64,000 nt of DNA from the NCBI RefSeq assembly GCF_001513975.1, contig NZ_KQ947986.1, positions 842,881 through 906,880 on the forward strand, given 5' to 3'. Every line of letters starts with the position of its first letter. Within the stretch, counting starts at the first letter, position 1. This document shows positions 51,126 through 63,300 of the stretch, piece by piece. A model generated the notes under the pieces. It made no database searches. It saw only the letters and a program-made list of their open reading frames with translations, and was not told the DNA's origin. Position numbers and translations under genes: made by a program. Origin of the DNA: Streptomyces curacoi. Lineage in GTDB: Bacteria > Actinomycetota > Actinomycetes > Streptomycetales > Streptomycetaceae.

Positions 51126-51890
51126 TCAGCCGCGCGCCACCATCGCCTCGATGCCCGCCACCAGCAGCTCCAGCGCGTACCGGAAGTCCCGCTCGCGCAT
51201 CTCCTCCACCGTGTCGCCGCCCCGGGCCGCCATGATCTCCACCGCCTCCCGTACCACCTCGGCGGCCTCGGGCGCCTGAGTCATCGCGCTCATCGCCTGC
51301 CGGTGACCGGCGTCCTGGGTCAGGCCGGCGTCCGCGCACCGGGCGAGGAAGTGCCCCTCGATCGTGCCGAACCCGTACACGAACTGGAAGACGGCGGAGA
51401 CGGCGGCCATCTGCCGGTAGGCGGGCAGCCCGGTCCTGCGGACGACTCCCTGGACGGCACGCGAGAACGACAGCGCATTGGGGCCGATGTTGAGATACGT
51501 GCCGGCCAGAGGCGGCAGCCAGGAGTGGCGCACCAGGAGCACGCGGTACTCGGTGGCAAGCGCACGCAGCTGCTCGCGCCACTCCCCGCCGGCGTCCGCC
51601 TCGGGCAGCCGCAGCTCGCCGAAGGCGGTGTCCAGGGCGAGTTCGAGGAGGTCGTCCTTGGTGTCGACGTACCAGTAGAGGGACATGGCCGTGACATTCA
51701 GCTCGGCGGCCAGCCGGCGCATGGAGAACCTCGCCAGCCCGTCGGCGTCCAGCAGCCGGACCGTCGCGGCGACGATCCGCCCGCGGTCGAGCCCCGACGG
51801 CTGCCGACCCCCTCCGGCCTCCCGGCGCGCCCGCCCCTCAAGCCAGACGCTCCGTACCGCCCGCCCGGCCCGCGGGGCTGCCCTCTCCAT
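51126..51890 (-). CDS. TetR-family transcriptional regulator
   Basis: 254-aa regulator. The DNA-binding domain is GLDRGRIVAATVRLLDADGLARFSMRRLAAELNVTAMSLYWYVDTKDDLLELALDTAF, a TetR_N with the tetracycline-repressor-like AMSLYWYVDTKDDLL. The C-terminal domain resembles TetR_C class regulators of exporters. ATG 51890 has GAGGAGGTG upstream; the frame is open 11 codons further. It follows the ferredoxin gene in the same direction. It is the obvious candidate to bind the three 18-bp inverted repeats upstream of tailoring and exporter genes. Confidence 0.87.
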   Translation of the reverse strand: MERAAPRAGRAVRSVWLEGRARREAGGGRQPSGLDRGRIVAATVRLLDADGLARFSMRRLAAELNVTAMSLYWYVDTKDDLLELALDTAFGELRLPEADAGGEWREQLRALATEYRVLLVRHSWLPPLAGTYLNIGPNALSFSRAVQGVVRRTGLPAYRQMAAVSAVFQFVYGFGTIEGHFLARCADAGLTQDAGHRQAMSAMTQAPEAAEVVREAVEIMAARGGDTVEEMRERDFRYALELLVAGIEAMVARG

Positions 51891-51981
51891 GGGGCACCTC
51901 CTCTTCTCCCCCACGCCGGTCATGCTAGGCGCCCTGCCGTGGCCCCGCGGCTGTGCCGACGTACCGCCGGCCGCGGTCGGT

Positions 51982-52185
51982 TCAGCGGCCGGGGTACTCC
52001 TCCAGCGCGATGGCCTGCACCGGACAGGACCGGACCGCGTCCCGCGTCAACGGGTCGCCGGCGCCGTCCTCCCGTCCGGGCAGCACGGCGCCGTGTCCGT
52101 CGTCGTCCTGGGTGAAGACACCCGGCGCGGTGAGTGCGCACATACCCGCACCCACGCATCGGTCGGTGTCCACCTGGATCCGCAT
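51982..52185 (-). CDS. [3Fe-4S]-type ferredoxin
   Basis: 67-aa ferredoxin. Cluster ligands are Cys10 and Cys16 (CVGAGMC, CX5C) and Cys54 in RSCPVQAI; the fourth Cys of the [4Fe-4S] type is replaced. This is the usual electron donor of Streptomyces P450s. It starts 76 nt after the NRPS stop, in the same direction, and probably serves the two P450s in the cluster. A ferredoxin reductase gene is not present, so a housekeeping one is likely used. Confidence 0.92.
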   Translation of the reverse strand: MRIQVDTDRCVGAGMCALTAPGVFTQDDDGHGAVLPGREDGAGDPLTRDAVRSCPVQAIALEEYPGR

Positions 52186-52260
52186 GGTCGTCTCCTCTCG
52201 CCCAACGGCGGTTCTCGGCGGCGAGGCGGGGCCGGGGCCTACGGCCCGGCCCCGCCTCGG

Positions 52261-55200
52261 TCATCGCCGCAGCGCTCGGTCGATCGCCGAGCAGATCTCG
52301 GCCGCGTACTCCGGCTGGGACATCTCCCGGTGCTTGCAGGCGATCCTGTGTTCGTCGAAGCGGCCGCTCACGTACGGCGGCCACTGTGCGGCGAAACCGT
52401 GGTCGTCGACCGTGGCAGTGAAGAACAGCACGTCACCGTCGAAGACCGGGGTGGCGAACTCGTCGAGGAGCTTCGTGTGACGCACGGTCACGGCCGCCAC
52501 GGTCTCGACGACGGACTGGTAGTCGGCCTCGCCCGCCGACCTGCCGAGGTAGTCCCTGACGAACGCCTGGGTGCCGGCGTCCTCGATGACGTCGGCCTCC
52601 GCGAGGTCGTTCTCCAGCCCCAGACCGCCGGCGACGGCGCTGTCCAGCATGGCCAGCAGACCCACCTCCTTGCCCCGCCGCCGCAGCTCCACGGCGATCG
52701 CGTGCGCCAGGGTGCCGCCGCCCGACCAGCCGAACAGCAGGTAAGGCCCGTCCGGTTGGAGGGCAGTGATGTGCTGCAGGTAGTGGCCGACCATGTCGTC
52801 GACGGAGATCGCGTGCGGCTGCGTCGGGTCGTACTCGCGTGCCTGGATCCCGTACATCGGCTGGTTCGGCAGATGGCCGGCGAAGCTCATGTACGCCCAG
52901 CACAGCCCGCTGCCCGGATGGATCATCCACAACGGCGGCCGGTCGCCCTCCGTCCGGATCGGCAGGACCGCGGCGAACGGGTCCTCGGGGGCACCCGTGG
53001 CGACCGTCCGCAACTGGGCGGCGAGGTCGGCCACCACGGAGTGCCGGAACACCGTCCGGACCGGCACGGACACCCCAAGGACGGCGGCGATCCGGTTGAC
53101 CAGCCGGACCACGAGCATGGAGTGGCCGCCGAGCAGGAAGAAGTCGTCGTCGGCGCCGACCCGTTCGACGCCGAGCACCTCGCCGATCAGGTCGGCCAGG
53201 GCCCGTTCGTCGGCCGTACGCGGCGCCAGGTACTCGTCGGCGGCGAAGTCGGGGTCCGGCAGGGCCGTGCGGTCCAGTTTCTGGTGCGAGGTCAGCGGCA
53301 GCCGGTCCAGGAAGACGATCGCCGACGGCACCATGTACTCCGGCAGCCTGCTCATCAGGTACGGGCGCAGCTCGTCGGAGGAGGTGCCGTCCGCGACCAC
53401 ATAGGCGAGCAGGTGGGTACCGAGGTCGCGCAGCTCACGGGCGATCACCACGGCCTGCCCCACGGCGGGGTGCTCCGTGAGCACCGCCTCCACCTCACCG
53501 GGCTCGATCCGGTATCCGCGGATCTTGACCTGGTGATCCGCTCGGCCGCGGAACTCCAGGATCCCCTGGGAGTTCCACAGGCCCAGGTCGCCGGTCCGGT
53601 ACATCCGTTGCCCCGGCTCCCCGAACGGGCACGCCACGAACCGGCCCGCGGACAGCCCCGCCCGGTTCAGATAGCCTCGCGCCAGCCCGTCGCCCGCCAT
53701 GTACAACTCCCCCGGAACGCCCGGCGGGACGGGGCGCAGCCGGTCGTCGAGGACGTAGACGCGCATGTTGTCCATCGGCAGTCCGACGGGCACGTCGGTG
53801 CGCACCGGGCCGGGGCCGATCTCGTGCACCGTCGAGTTGCAGGTGATCTCGGTCGGCCCGAAGGCGTTCACGAACGTCGTGTCCGGGCACGCGGCCACCG
53901 CTCGGTCGACGGCAGCGGGCGAGAGGCGCTCGCCGCCGATCCACACCTCGTTGAGGCGGGCGAGGCAGCGCGGGTTCTGTTCGACCAGATGGTTGAAGAC
54001 CGGGGTGATCAGCAACGCGCTGGTGACCCCGTGCCGGGCGACGAAGGACTCGAAGACACCGGCGTCGAGGTCGTCGGGCGGAGCAAGGACGACGCAGTCG
54101 CCGCGCAGCAGCGTCGGCCACAGTTCGTACGTCATGGGGTCGAAGGTGTGCCGGGTCCGCAGCAGCACCCGCTCGTTGCCCTCGCGGCGGCACCACTTGT
54201 CGACTGCGAACTGCACGACGCCGCGGTGCGAGATGGCCACGCCCTTGGGGCGTCCGGTCGACCCCGAGGTGTAGATCACGTAGGCCAGCTGGTCGCCGGA
54301 GACGACCCGCTCGGAGAGGCCCGCGGGCGCGCCTGGGCCGACGAGGTCGCCGTAGGTCACCCGCGGGCAGTCGTCCCGGGTCGGCCGGCTGGTGAACTCG
54401 TGGTCGCCCACGATGATTTGGGGCCGGGCGTCATCGAGCACGAACGCCAGCCGCTCGGCCGGGTACTCGGGGTCGACCGGCAGATAGGCGGCGCCGGCCT
54501 TCAGTACGGCCAGCAGGGTCACGACCATCTCCGGGGACCGCGGCAGCGCGACGCCCACCAGCGACTCGGCGGTGACACCGCGCTGGACCAGCGCCGCCGC
54601 CGCACGGCCGGCCGCCGCGTCCAGGTCCCGGTACGTGAGCGAGGCCCCGTCCCCGGTCACGGCGATCGCGTCCGGTGTGGCCGCGGCCTGCCGCGCGAAC
54701 AGTTCCGTGATCGTCTCCCCCGGCAGGTCCACGGAGGTGTCGTTGACCTGGTGGACGAACCGGTCGAACTCGCCGGGTTCGAAGACGTCGACCGCGCTGA
54801 GCGGCACGGCCGGGTCGGCGACGACCTGGTGGACGACGACGAGCAGGCGGTTGACCAGCTTGCGTACGGTGTCCCGGTCGAACAGGTCGGTGTCGTACTC
54901 GGCCAGGCCGAGCGCGCCCGCGCCACGAGGGTCGGGGCCCAGCGAGAAGGCGAGGTCGAACTTGGCGGTGGTCGTCCGGGCGAAGGGCTCGACCTCGATC
55001 ACCAGGCCGGGCAGGTTCAGCTCCGCCTCGGGGCTGTTCTGCCAGGCGCAGATGACCTGGAACAGCGGATGGTGGGCCGCGGAACGGCCGGGGTTGACCA
55101 GTTCGACCAACCGGTCGAAGGGCGCCTCCTGGTTGTCGTACGCGGCGAGCGCCTTCGTCCGGACCTGGTCGAGCACGGTCTCGAAGGTGGGGTCGCCGCC

Positions 55201-58200
55201 GAGGCCGACCCGCAGCACCCACGTGTTGACGAAGAAGCCGACGAGGTCGGCCATGGCCTCGTCCGTCCGGCCCGCGATCGGCGATCCGATGGTGATGTCG
55301 TCGCCGCTGCCCATGCGGTGGAGCAAGGTCGCCAGGGCGGCTTGGAGGACCATCGACACGGTCACACTGCGCCGGCGTGCCAGTTCCTCGACGGCGGCCA
55401 GGAGATCAGGTCCGAGGGCGAACTCGATCCGGTCCTCGCGGCGTTCCCCGGCCACCGGCCGCGGGCGGTCCAGCGGCAGCGGCAGTGGTTCCGGAACACC
55501 GGCCAGCTCACGGCGCCAGTAGTCGACCTCGGCGGCCATCACGCTGTCCGGGTCGGACTCGTCACCGAGCATGGCCCGCTGCCACAGCGCGTAGTCCGCG
55601 TACTGCACGGCAAGCGGCCGCCAGGCCGGCGCACGACCGTCCCGGCGCGCGGTGTACGCCGTCGTGAGGTCCCTGACCAAGGGGGCCGCCGAGCTGCCGT
55701 CGCTGGCGATGTGATGGATGACAAGGGCGAGCACATGGTCGTCCGCGGCGCAGCGGAACACCTTGGCACGCAACGGGATCTCCGTCGACAGGTCGAAGCG
55801 GTGGGCGGCCTGCGCGGTCAGGGCGTCGCCGAGGGCCGAGCCCGCGATCTCGGTGCAGGGCACGTCGGGCGTGACGTCGTCCGCGGGCAGGATGCGCTGG
55901 TACGGGGTACCGTCGCCGTCCTCGACGATCAGGGTGCGCAGGCTCTCGTGCCGGTGGACCACGTCCACCACGGCCGCCCGGAGCGCGGACACGTCCAGCT
56001 CGCCGCGCAGTCTGAGCATGGTGGTCGTGTTGTAGGTGGTGGACGGGCCTTCGAACCGGTGCAGGAACCACAGCCGCTGCTGGGCGAAGGACAGCGGCAC
56101 CCGCTCGGGCCTGTCCCGCGGGGTCAGCGGTGACCGTGCCGTCTGCGCGGCGGCCAGCCGCGCGGCCAGTCCGGCGACCGTACCGGCCTCGAACACGCTG
56201 CGGACCGGTGTCTCGACGCCGAGTTCGGCGCGGATGCGGCCGACGAGCCGGGTGGCCAGCAGGGAGTGGCCGCCCAGCCGGAAGAAGTCGTCGTCCACGC
56301 CGACCTGGTCGAGGCCGAGCACCTCGGCGAACAGACCGGCCAGGATCTCCTCGTACGGTGTCCGGGGGGCCTGTCCGTCGGACGCCGTGGTGAACTCCGG
56401 CGCGGGTAAGGCACGCCGGTCCAGCTTCCCGTTGGGCGACAGCGGGATGCCGCCGACGGCCACCAGGGCCGAAGGCACCATGTACTCGGGCAGTCGCTCC
56501 CGGACGTGTCCGCGCAGGGCGGCGAGCAGTCTGCCCAACCCGCGCACCCGGGTGGGGTGGTTGGCGAGCGTCCGGCCGGGCGCCCCGGCGGCGTTGAAGC
56601 CGCCGTCGAACACCCCGGCCGGCGCGGGCCCGTCGGGCAGCAGCACGGCGTCGAACCGGTCCACGGCGCCGGACCAGGTCACCAGCGAGCCCCAGCCGCG
56701 GTCGGCGGTCCACTCCTGGAACCGGTGCGGATCGACGGCGGCGGAGGGTGCCGGTTCACCGGTCGCGGCTTCCGTGGCCAGGCGCGCGTTGGGGATGCCC
56801 GCGATCCGCACGGGGGTGCCCCGGCGGATACGGCCCGGCTGTTCCAGGTCCGTCAGTTCGTCGACGTCAAGGCCCCACACCAGAGTGGGCAGATCGGCGA
56901 GCGAGACGACGTCCGCCGGTGCCTTGTGCAGGACCACCTCGTAGCGGTGCCGGGTGAGCTCGTTGTGGGCGCTGCCGGACTTCAGCCGGATGTCGACGGC
57001 GGCCTGCGCCCGCTCGCCCCACCGGGTGAACCACTCGGGGTCGAGGACCAGTTCCTTCTCCAGGAAGACGGCGTGTTCCACGGCTGCCCGCAGGACGTCG
57101 GGGGCGGCGCCCGGCCGCCGGGCCCGCTGTACGGCGTGGTGCAGCAGGCGCAGTGAACCCGCGTGCCGCACGTCACCGACGACCAGGCGGCCGCCCGGGG
57201 CCAGGTGGTCGAAGGCCTGGCGCAGTACGCGGTCGAGGTAGTCCGCGTCCGGGAAGTACTGCGCCACGGAGTTGAGTACGACCGTGTCGAACGGCCGCTC
57301 GGGCAGTCCCGAGAGGTCGTCGGCGGGCCGGCAGCGCAGGTGCACGCGGTCCGCCCAGCCCGCCGTCTCGACCTGGTCCCGCAGCCGGTCGACGGTGACG
57401 GCGGAGAAGTCCGTGGCCCAGTACTCCTCGACGTGCGGGGCGACCTGAGCGAGCAACAGCCCGGAGCCGACGCCGATTTCGAGGACGCGCCGCGGGGCCC
57501 AGCACAGCACCCGCTCGACCGCGGCGTCCCGCCACTCGCGCATCTCGGTGCGGGGTATGGGCTTGCCGGTGCAGCTGGAGTTCCAGCCGGAGAAGTCCTC
57601 CCCGAACCCGGCCTCGGGGGTGGCGTACATCCGCTCGTAGACCTGCTGCCACTCGTCGACGTGCGCGTCCGCGGAGCCGGAGCCGGCCTCGCCGGGATCC
57701 GGCACCACGTAGGCGACCAGGCGCCGGTCGCCGCCGTGGTCGTCGCGGGCCACCACGACCGCCCGCGCCACGGCGGGGTGCCCGGTCAGCACCGCCTCGA
57801 CCTCGCCCGGCTCGATCCGGAACCCGCGCACCTTCACCTGGGTGTCCGCCCGGCCGTGGAAGACAAGTTCGCCCGCCCGGTTCCAGGCGGCCAGGTCCCC
57901 GGTGCGGTACATCCGCTGCCCCGGCCCGTCGAAGGGACAGGCCACGAAGCGTTCGGCGGTCAGCCCCGCCCGGCCGAGGTAGCCCCGCGCGAGGCCGGCT
58001 CCGGCGACGTACAGCTCCCCCACGACGCCGGGTGGCACCGGCCGCAGCTCGCCGTCGAGGACGAAGGCCCGCATGTTGTCCATCGGCCGGCCGATCGGCA
58101 CCTGCTCCACCGGCTGCCCCGCCGGGACTTCGTGGGCGGTGGCGAACACGGTCGTCTCCGTGGGCCCGTACCCGTCGACGACGTTCAGCCCGGGGCATGC

Positions 58201-60390
58201 GGCCCGTACCCGCGTCACCGCGTCCGGGGAGACCACGTCGCCGCCCACCCACAGCTCGCGCAGTCCGCTCAGACAGCCGGGGTCCTGGTCGGCGACCACC
58301 GTGAACAGCCCGGCGGTCAGCCACATGGCGGTGAGGCGCCGGTCCTTCACCAGGGCGGCCAGGGCCGCGGTGTCCAGGTTTCCCGGTGGGCCGACGACCA
58401 CACGGCCGCCGCGCAGCAGGGGCACCCACAGTTCGAAGGTGGAGGCGTCGAAGGTGTGGGGCGAGTGCAGCAGCATGCGGTCGTGCGCGTCGCTCCAGCG
58501 CCGGTCCAGGGCCAGGCCGGCGACGTTGCGGTGGGTCACGGCGATCCCCTTGGGGACTCCGCTGGACCCGGACGTGTACATGGCGTACGCAAGGTGGTCG
58601 GTGTGCCGTACGGCGGGCAGCGGGTCGTCGGCGGCACCTGTCAACTCGGCCAATCCGACGCCGGTCATACCGCCGGGCGGGGTGAACGTGCCGTCCGTGA
58701 TCACGAGGGCCGGCGCCGCGTCGGACAGCATGAAGGCAAGGCGTTCCACCGGGTAGGCGGTGTCCACGGGGAGGTAGGCGCCGCCCGCCTTGAGGACCGC
58801 CAGCAGTGCGACCACCAGGTCCGCCGACCGTGGGAGCGCGACCGCCACCAGGGTCTCCGGGCCCACGCCCCTGCGCACCAGGCCGCGTGCGACGGCTGAG
58901 GCCCGGCGGTCGAGCTCGCGGTAGGTGAGGGTCGTCGTCGCGGACTCGACCGCCACGGCGTCGGGGGTGGCCGCCGCCTGCCGTTCGAACAGGGCGTGCA
59001 GCGGCCGGTGCGGCAGCGGGGCGTCGGTGTCGTTGAACGCGCGCAGCAGCAGCTCCCGTTCGCCGTGGTCCAGGACGTCAAGGGAGTCGATCCCGGCCTC
59101 GGGGTGCGCGACGACCCCGCGCAGCACCGTGCGCAGCCGCGCGGCGAGCCGCTCCACGGTGGCCCGGTCGAACAGGTCGGTCGAGTACTCGATGACGCCG
59201 CCGGCGCCGTGGCCCGTCGGGTCCGGGACGATGTTGAAGAACAGGTCGAACTTCGCCGTCCTGGTCGCCACCGGTTCGGCCGTGACCCGCAGCCCGGGCA
59301 TCTCCAAGTCGAGCCGAGCGCTGTTCTGCCAGGCGAACATCACCTGGAAGAACGGGTGGTAGGCCAACGAGCGGTCGGGGTTCAGCAGTTCGACCAGCCG
59401 CTCGAAGGGCGCGTCCTGGTTGTCGTAGGCGGCCAGGGCCTTGTCCCTCACCTGCTGGAGAACCTGGTCGAAGGAAGGGTCGTCGGCCAGCCGCACCCGC
59501 AGTACCCAGGTGTTGACGAAGAACCCGACCATGTCGGTCAGGGCTTCGTCCGTGCGACCCGCGATCGGTGAGCCGAGGGTGATGTCGTCACCGCCGCCGA
59601 GCCGGCGCAGCAGGACCGTCAGGGCCGCCTGGAGGACCATGGCCACGGTGCAGCCGCGGCTGCGGGCGAGTTCCTCGATCGCGGTCAGCAGCGGCGGATC
59701 GATGGCGAAGTCCACGACGTCGCCCCGGTAGCTGGCCATCGTGGGCCGGGGGCGGTCCAGCGGCAGCGGCAGCGGTTGCGGCAGGTCCGCCAGTTCGCTC
59801 CGCCAGTACGCCACCTGCCGGGCCAGCAGGCTGTTGTCGGCGGACTCGTCGCCCAGCAGCTCCCGCTGCCACAACGTGTAGTCCACGTACCGCACGGGCA
59901 GTGGGGACCAGCTCGGCGCGCGGCCGTTCGTCCGGGCCTCGTAGGCGAGGGCGAGGTCGCGGGTGAACGGGGCGGAGGAACCACCGTCGGCCGCGATGTG
60001 ATGGACGACCAGCACGAGCACGTACTCGTCCGCGGCACACCGCAGGAGCTGTGCGCGTACCGGGATCTCGACGTACAGGTCGAACGGGTACTCGATCGCC
60101 TGAGCGACCGCGGACTCGACGCCGGACCGGTCCACGGGCACCAGCGGCACGTCCAGGGTCGTCTCGTCCGGCGCCAGCACCCGCTGCGCGGGCGAACCGG
60201 TGGCGTCGTCGGCGATGAGCGTGCGCAGGCTGTCGTGGCGCAGGACGACGTCCCGCAGCGCCGCGCGGAGCGCTGCGACGTCCAGCCGGCCGTGCAGTCG
60301 CAGCACCGCGGGGATGTTGTACGTCGGCGACGGCCCGGTGAACTTGTACAGGAACCACAGCCGGCGCTGGGCGAAGGACAGGGGGACCAT
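52261..60390 (-). CDS. NRPS, C-A-NMT-T-C-A-T-TE (terminal modules)
   Basis: 2709-aa NRPS. Domains by approximate residue: C1 1-440 (HHIAADGGS), A1 460-910 ([22 protein letters not shown]), N-methyltransferase 920-1250 ([33 protein letters not shown]) inserted between A8 and A10, T1 around 1373 ([10 protein letters not shown]), C2 1430-1870 (HHIASDGSS), A2 1895-2370 ([11 protein letters not shown]), T2 around 2423 ([10 protein letters not shown]), TE 2480-2709 (nucleophile motif GWSGG). By alignment to GrsA the A1 code is about DAFLWGGVFK and A2 about DPYLWGACNK; I cannot assign either amino acid with confidence. It adds an N-methylated residue and a final residue, then releases or cyclises the peptide. 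It starts 3 nt after the upstream NRPS gene. Confidence 0.95.
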   Translation of the reverse strand: MVPLSFAQRRLWFLYKFTGPSPTYNIPAVLRLHGRLDVAALRAALRDVVLRHDSLRTLIADDATGSPAQRVLAPDETTLDVPLVPVDRSGVESAVAQAIEYPFDLYVEIPVRAQLLRCAADEYVLVLVVHHIAADGGSSAPFTRDLALAYEARTNGRAPSWSPLPVRYVDYTLWQRELLGDESADNSLLARQVAYWRSELADLPQPLPLPLDRPRPTMASYRGDVVDFAIDPPLLTAIEELARSRGCTVAMVLQAALTVLLRRLGGGDDITLGSPIAGRTDEALTDMVGFFVNTWVLRVRLADDPSFDQVLQQVRDKALAAYDNQDAPFERLVELLNPDRSLAYHPFFQVMFAWQNSARLDLEMPGLRVTAEPVATRTAKFDLFFNIVPDPTGHGAGGVIEYSTDLFDRATVERLAARLRTVLRGVVAHPEAGIDSLDVLDHGERELLLRAFNDTDAPLPHRPLHALFERQAAATPDAVAVESATTTLTYRELDRRASAVARGLVRRGVGPETLVAVALPRSADLVVALLAVLKAGGAYLPVDTAYPVERLAFMLSDAAPALVITDGTFTPPGGMTGVGLAELTGAADDPLPAVRHTDHLAYAMYTSGSSGVPKGIAVTHRNVAGLALDRRWSDAHDRMLLHSPHTFDASTFELWVPLLRGGRVVVGPPGNLDTAALAALVKDRRLTAMWLTAGLFTVVADQDPGCLSGLRELWVGGDVVSPDAVTRVRAACPGLNVVDGYGPTETTVFATAHEVPAGQPVEQVPIGRPMDNMRAFVLDGELRPVPPGVVGELYVAGAGLARGYLGRAGLTAERFVACPFDGPGQRMYRTGDLAAWNRAGELVFHGRADTQVKVRGFRIEPGEVEAVLTGHPAVARAVVVARDDHGGDRRLVAYVVPDPGEAGSGSADAHVDEWQQVYERMYATPEAGFGEDFSGWNSSCTGKPIPRTEMREWRDAAVERVLCWAPRRVLEIGVGSGLLLAQVAPHVEEYWATDFSAVTVDRLRDQVETAGWADRVHLRCRPADDLSGLPERPFDTVVLNSVAQYFPDADYLDRVLRQAFDHLAPGGRLVVGDVRHAGSLRLLHHAVQRARRPGAAPDVLRAAVEHAVFLEKELVLDPEWFTRWGERAQAAVDIRLKSGSAHNELTRHRYEVVLHKAPADVVSLADLPTLVWGLDVDELTDLEQPGRIRRGTPVRIAGIPNARLATEAATGEPAPSAAVDPHRFQEWTADRGWGSLVTWSGAVDRFDAVLLPDGPAPAGVFDGGFNAAGAPGRTLANHPTRVRGLGRLLAALRGHVRERLPEYMVPSALVAVGGIPLSPNGKLDRRALPAPEFTTASDGQAPRTPYEEILAGLFAEVLGLDQVGVDDDFFRLGGHSLLATRLVGRIRAELGVETPVRSVFEAGTVAGLAARLAAAQTARSPLTPRDRPERVPLSFAQQRLWFLHRFEGPSTTYNTTTMLRLRGELDVSALRAAVVDVVHRHESLRTLIVEDGDGTPYQRILPADDVTPDVPCTEIAGSALGDALTAQAAHRFDLSTEIPLRAKVFRCAADDHVLALVIHHIASDGSSAAPLVRDLTTAYTARRDGRAPAWRPLAVQYADYALWQRAMLGDESDPDSVMAAEVDYWRRELAGVPEPLPLPLDRPRPVAGERREDRIEFALGPDLLAAVEELARRRSVTVSMVLQAALATLLHRMGSGDDITIGSPIAGRTDEAMADLVGFFVNTWVLRVGLGGDPTFETVLDQVRTKALAAYDNQEAPFDRLVELVNPGRSAAHHPLFQVICAWQNSPEAELNLPGLVIEVEPFARTTTAKFDLAFSLGPDPRGAGALGLAEYDTDLFDRDTVRKLVNRLLVVVHQVVADPAVPLSAVDVFEPGEFDRFVHQVNDTSVDLPGETITELFARQAAATPDAIAVTGDGASLTYRDLDAAAGRAAAALVQRGVTAESLVGVALPRSPEMVVTLLAVLKAGAAYLPVDPEYPAERLAFVLDDARPQIIVGDHEFTSRPTRDDCPRVTYGDLVGPGAPAGLSERVVSGDQLAYVIYTSGSTGRPKGVAISHRGVVQFAVDKWCRREGNERVLLRTRHTFDPMTYELWPTLLRGDCVVLAPPDDLDAGVFESFVARHGVTSALLITPVFNHLVEQNPRCLARLNEVWIGGERLSPAAVDRAVAACPDTTFVNAFGPTEITCNSTVHEIGPGPVRTDVPVGLPMDNMRVYVLDDRLRPVPPGVPGELYMAGDGLARGYLNRAGLSAGRFVACPFGEPGQRMYRTGDLGLWNSQGILEFRGRADHQVKIRGYRIEPGEVEAVLTEHPAVGQAVVIARELRDLGTHLLAYVVADGTSSDELRPYLMSRLPEYMVPSAIVFLDRLPLTSHQKLDRTALPDPDFAADEYLAPRTADERALADLIGEVLGVERVGADDDFFLLGGHSMLVVRLVNRIAAVLGVSVPVRTVFRHSVVADLAAQLRTVATGAPEDPFAAVLPIRTEGDRPPLWMIHPGSGLCWAYMSFAGHLPNQPMYGIQAREYDPTQPHAISVDDMVGHYLQHITALQPDGPYLLFGWSGGGTLAHAIAVELRRRGKEVGLLAMLDSAVAGGLGLENDLAEADVIEDAGTQAFVRDYLGRSAGEADYQSVVETVAAVTVRHTKLLDEFATPVFDGDVLFFTATVDDHGFAAQWPPYVSGRFDEHRIACKHREMSQPEYAAEICSAIDRALRR

Positions 60391-60393
60391 GTC

Positions 60394-63300
60394 TCACTCC
60401 TCGGTCATCTTGCGCAGGCGAGGCCGGACGGAGGTGGTCAGTTCCGTCCACCGGGTACTCAGGGCGGCGACCGTCGGGTGGCCGAAGAAGGTCCTGACCG
60501 GCACGTCGACGCCCGTCTCGGCACGGATGCGGCCGATCAGGCGGGTCGCGAGCAGCGAGTGGCCGCCGGACTCGAAGAAGTTGTCGTCGATGCCGATCCG
60601 TTCGAGGCCGAGAACCTCGGCGAACAGCCGGCACAGTGTCTCTTCCCGCGGTGTGCGCGGCGGGCGTGCGGCGACGGGGGTGTGGTCGGGCGCGGGCAGC
60701 GCACGCCGGTCGACCTTGCCGTTGGGCGTCAGGGGGATCTCGGGGAGGACGACGACGGCCGACGGCACCATGTAGTCCGGCAGCCGCGCCGCGACATGCT
60801 CGCGCAGTGCGGCGGGCAGCGTCGCCGTGCTGCCCTCCCCGGCCCGGCCGCCCGCCCGGGAGACCACGTAGCCCACCAGCCGGCGGTCGCCCGGGCCCGC
60901 GTCCCGGGCGGTCACCACGGCACGCGCCACCTCGGGGTGCGACAGCAGCGCCGCCTCGACCTCGCCGAGTTCGATGCGGTAGCCGCGGACCTTCACCTGG
61001 AAGTCTGCCCGGCCGAGATAGTCGAGGGAACCGTCCGGCCGCCATCGCACGAGGTCGCCGGTGCGGTACATCCGCTGCCCCGGCACGAACGGGTCGGCCA
61101 CGAACCGGCCCGCGCTCAGCCCCGGCCGGCCGACGTATCCGCGGGCGACGCCCGCGCCGGCGATGTAGAGCTCGCCCACGACGCCCGGGGGCACCGGACT
61201 CAGGCCCTCGTCCAGGACGTAGACGCGCGTGTTGGCGATGGGCCGGCCGATCGGCGGCGCGCCGTCGGCCGTGGTGACCCGGGCCGCCGTGGACCAGATG
61301 GCCGTTTCGGTGGGCCCGTACAGGTTGGTGACCTCGGCCGCGGACCGGCCCAGTGCCTCGGCCAGGTCGGCCGGGAAGGCCTCACCACCGACCAGCGCCC
61401 GTACGCCGCGCAGGCAGCCGGGGTCGTGGGACACCAGCGTCTGCCACAGCGACGGCGTGCCCTGCACGAGGGTGACGCCGTGCCGCTCGATCAGGCCGGC
61501 CAGGGCGGCCGGCTGGGCCACGTCCTCCTTGGTGGCCATCACCACGGCGCCGCCGGACAGCAACGGCAGGAATACTTCCAGCGCCGCGATGTCGAACGCC
61601 ATGGTCGTGACCGCCAGCATCCGGTCGTGCGGCCGCAGGGGGAACCGTTCCCCCATCGCGCTGAGGAAGTTGACCAGGGAGGCGTGCGCCACCGCGACGC
61701 CCTTCGGCGTCCCCGTCGAGCCCGACGTGTAGATGACGTAGGCGAGTTGGTCCGCCGAGGCGTGCCGGACGTCCGGCGCGGTGTCCGGGTAGCGCGCGAA
61801 GTCCCGCGTGAGCGCTTCGGTATCGACCACCAGGGCCGGCTCCGCGTCCCGCAGGACGAACTCGGTCCGGGCCGCGGGGTGGTCGGGGTCGACGGGGACA
61901 TAGGCGCCGCCGGCCTTCAGTACGGCCAGCACCGCCACCACCAGGTCCGCCGACCGTGGCAGTGCCAGCGCCACCGACTGCTCCGGGCCGACGCCGTGCT
62001 CCACCAGCCAGTGCGCGACCTGGTTCGCCCGGGCGTCCAGCTGCCGGTAGGTGAGCGTGACGTCGTCGAAGATCAGCGCGGCCGCGTCCGGTGTGGCCTT
62101 CGCCTGGCGTTCGAACAGGTCCGGGATGGTGTCGGCCGGCACCGGCCGCGCGGTGGCGTTGTACTCGCCGAGCAGCAGGTCCCGCTCGGCCGGGCCCAGG
62201 ATCTGCACCGAGCCGATCGGAGCGTCCGGGTCGGCCGCGATAGCGCTCAGCACCCGGGCGAGCCGGCGGGCGATGTCACGGGCCCGTTCCTCGTCCACGT
62301 GCTCGGGCCGGAACTGCAGGCCGACCCGAAGGTGAGGGGCCGCGTCGGCGGCGACGATCAGCGGGTAGTGCGTGCCGGTCGAGGGCCGGATGCCGGTGAT
62401 GGCGATACCCGCGGCCGTGTTCGCCTCGGTGAGCCCGGTCCGGTCGATGGGGTACGACTCGAACAGCACCAGGGTGTCGAACAGGGTGCCCAGGCCCGCC
62501 TGTTGCTGGATCTCGGGCAGACCGCAGTGATGATGGTCCAACAGGGCGGCGTGCCGGTCGTGCAGCGCCGTGAGCAGGCCGGTGAAGGTGTCCCCGGGCG
62601 AGTACCGCACCCGTACGGGCAGCGTGTTGACGAACAGCCCCACCATCTCGTCGGCCTCGGCCACCGCGTGCGGCCGGCCGGAGACCGTGGCCCCGAAGAC
62701 GACGTCGCGTCGGCCGGTCAGCCGCCCGAGCAGGACCGCCCAGGCCGCCTGTACGACGGTGCTCATGGTGACGCCCAGCGCGGCCGCCCGCCTCGACAGC
62801 GCACGGGCGACGTCCGGCGGCACCGGCACTTCGAGCTGGGCGAGGCCGCCCCGGGCCGCTTCGGCGTCGGCGCCGGGGACGAGCATCGTCGGCTCCTCCA
62901 GCCCGTCGAGCTCCCGCGCCCAGGCCCGCAGCGACTCCGCGCGGTCCCGTCCGGCCAGCCAGGTCAGGAAGTCGGAGTAACCCCGCGTCCGCGGAAGCCT
63001 GGAGGCGTCTCCTCCGGTGCCGTACAGCCTCAGCAGGTCCTTCATGAGCAGGGGAAGGGACCAGCCGTCGAACAGCGCGTGGTGCGCGGTGAGGACGAGT
63101 TCGGCGCGGTCGGCGCCGGTGTGGACCAGGGTCATCCGCAGCAGCGGCGGTACGTCCGGTCGGAAGTGGCTCGCGTGGTCCTGTGCCAGCAGCCGTTCGA
63201 GCGCGTCCTGCGCGTCCCCCGCGTCCGGCGTGCGCAGGTCGTACTCGCGCCACGGCAGCTCGACCCGCTCCAGTACGAGCTGGACCTGCTGTCCGGACGA

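Noticed and set aside
51685..56133. 1482-codon plus-strand open frame
   Set aside because: Shadow of the TetR, ferredoxin and NRPS genes.
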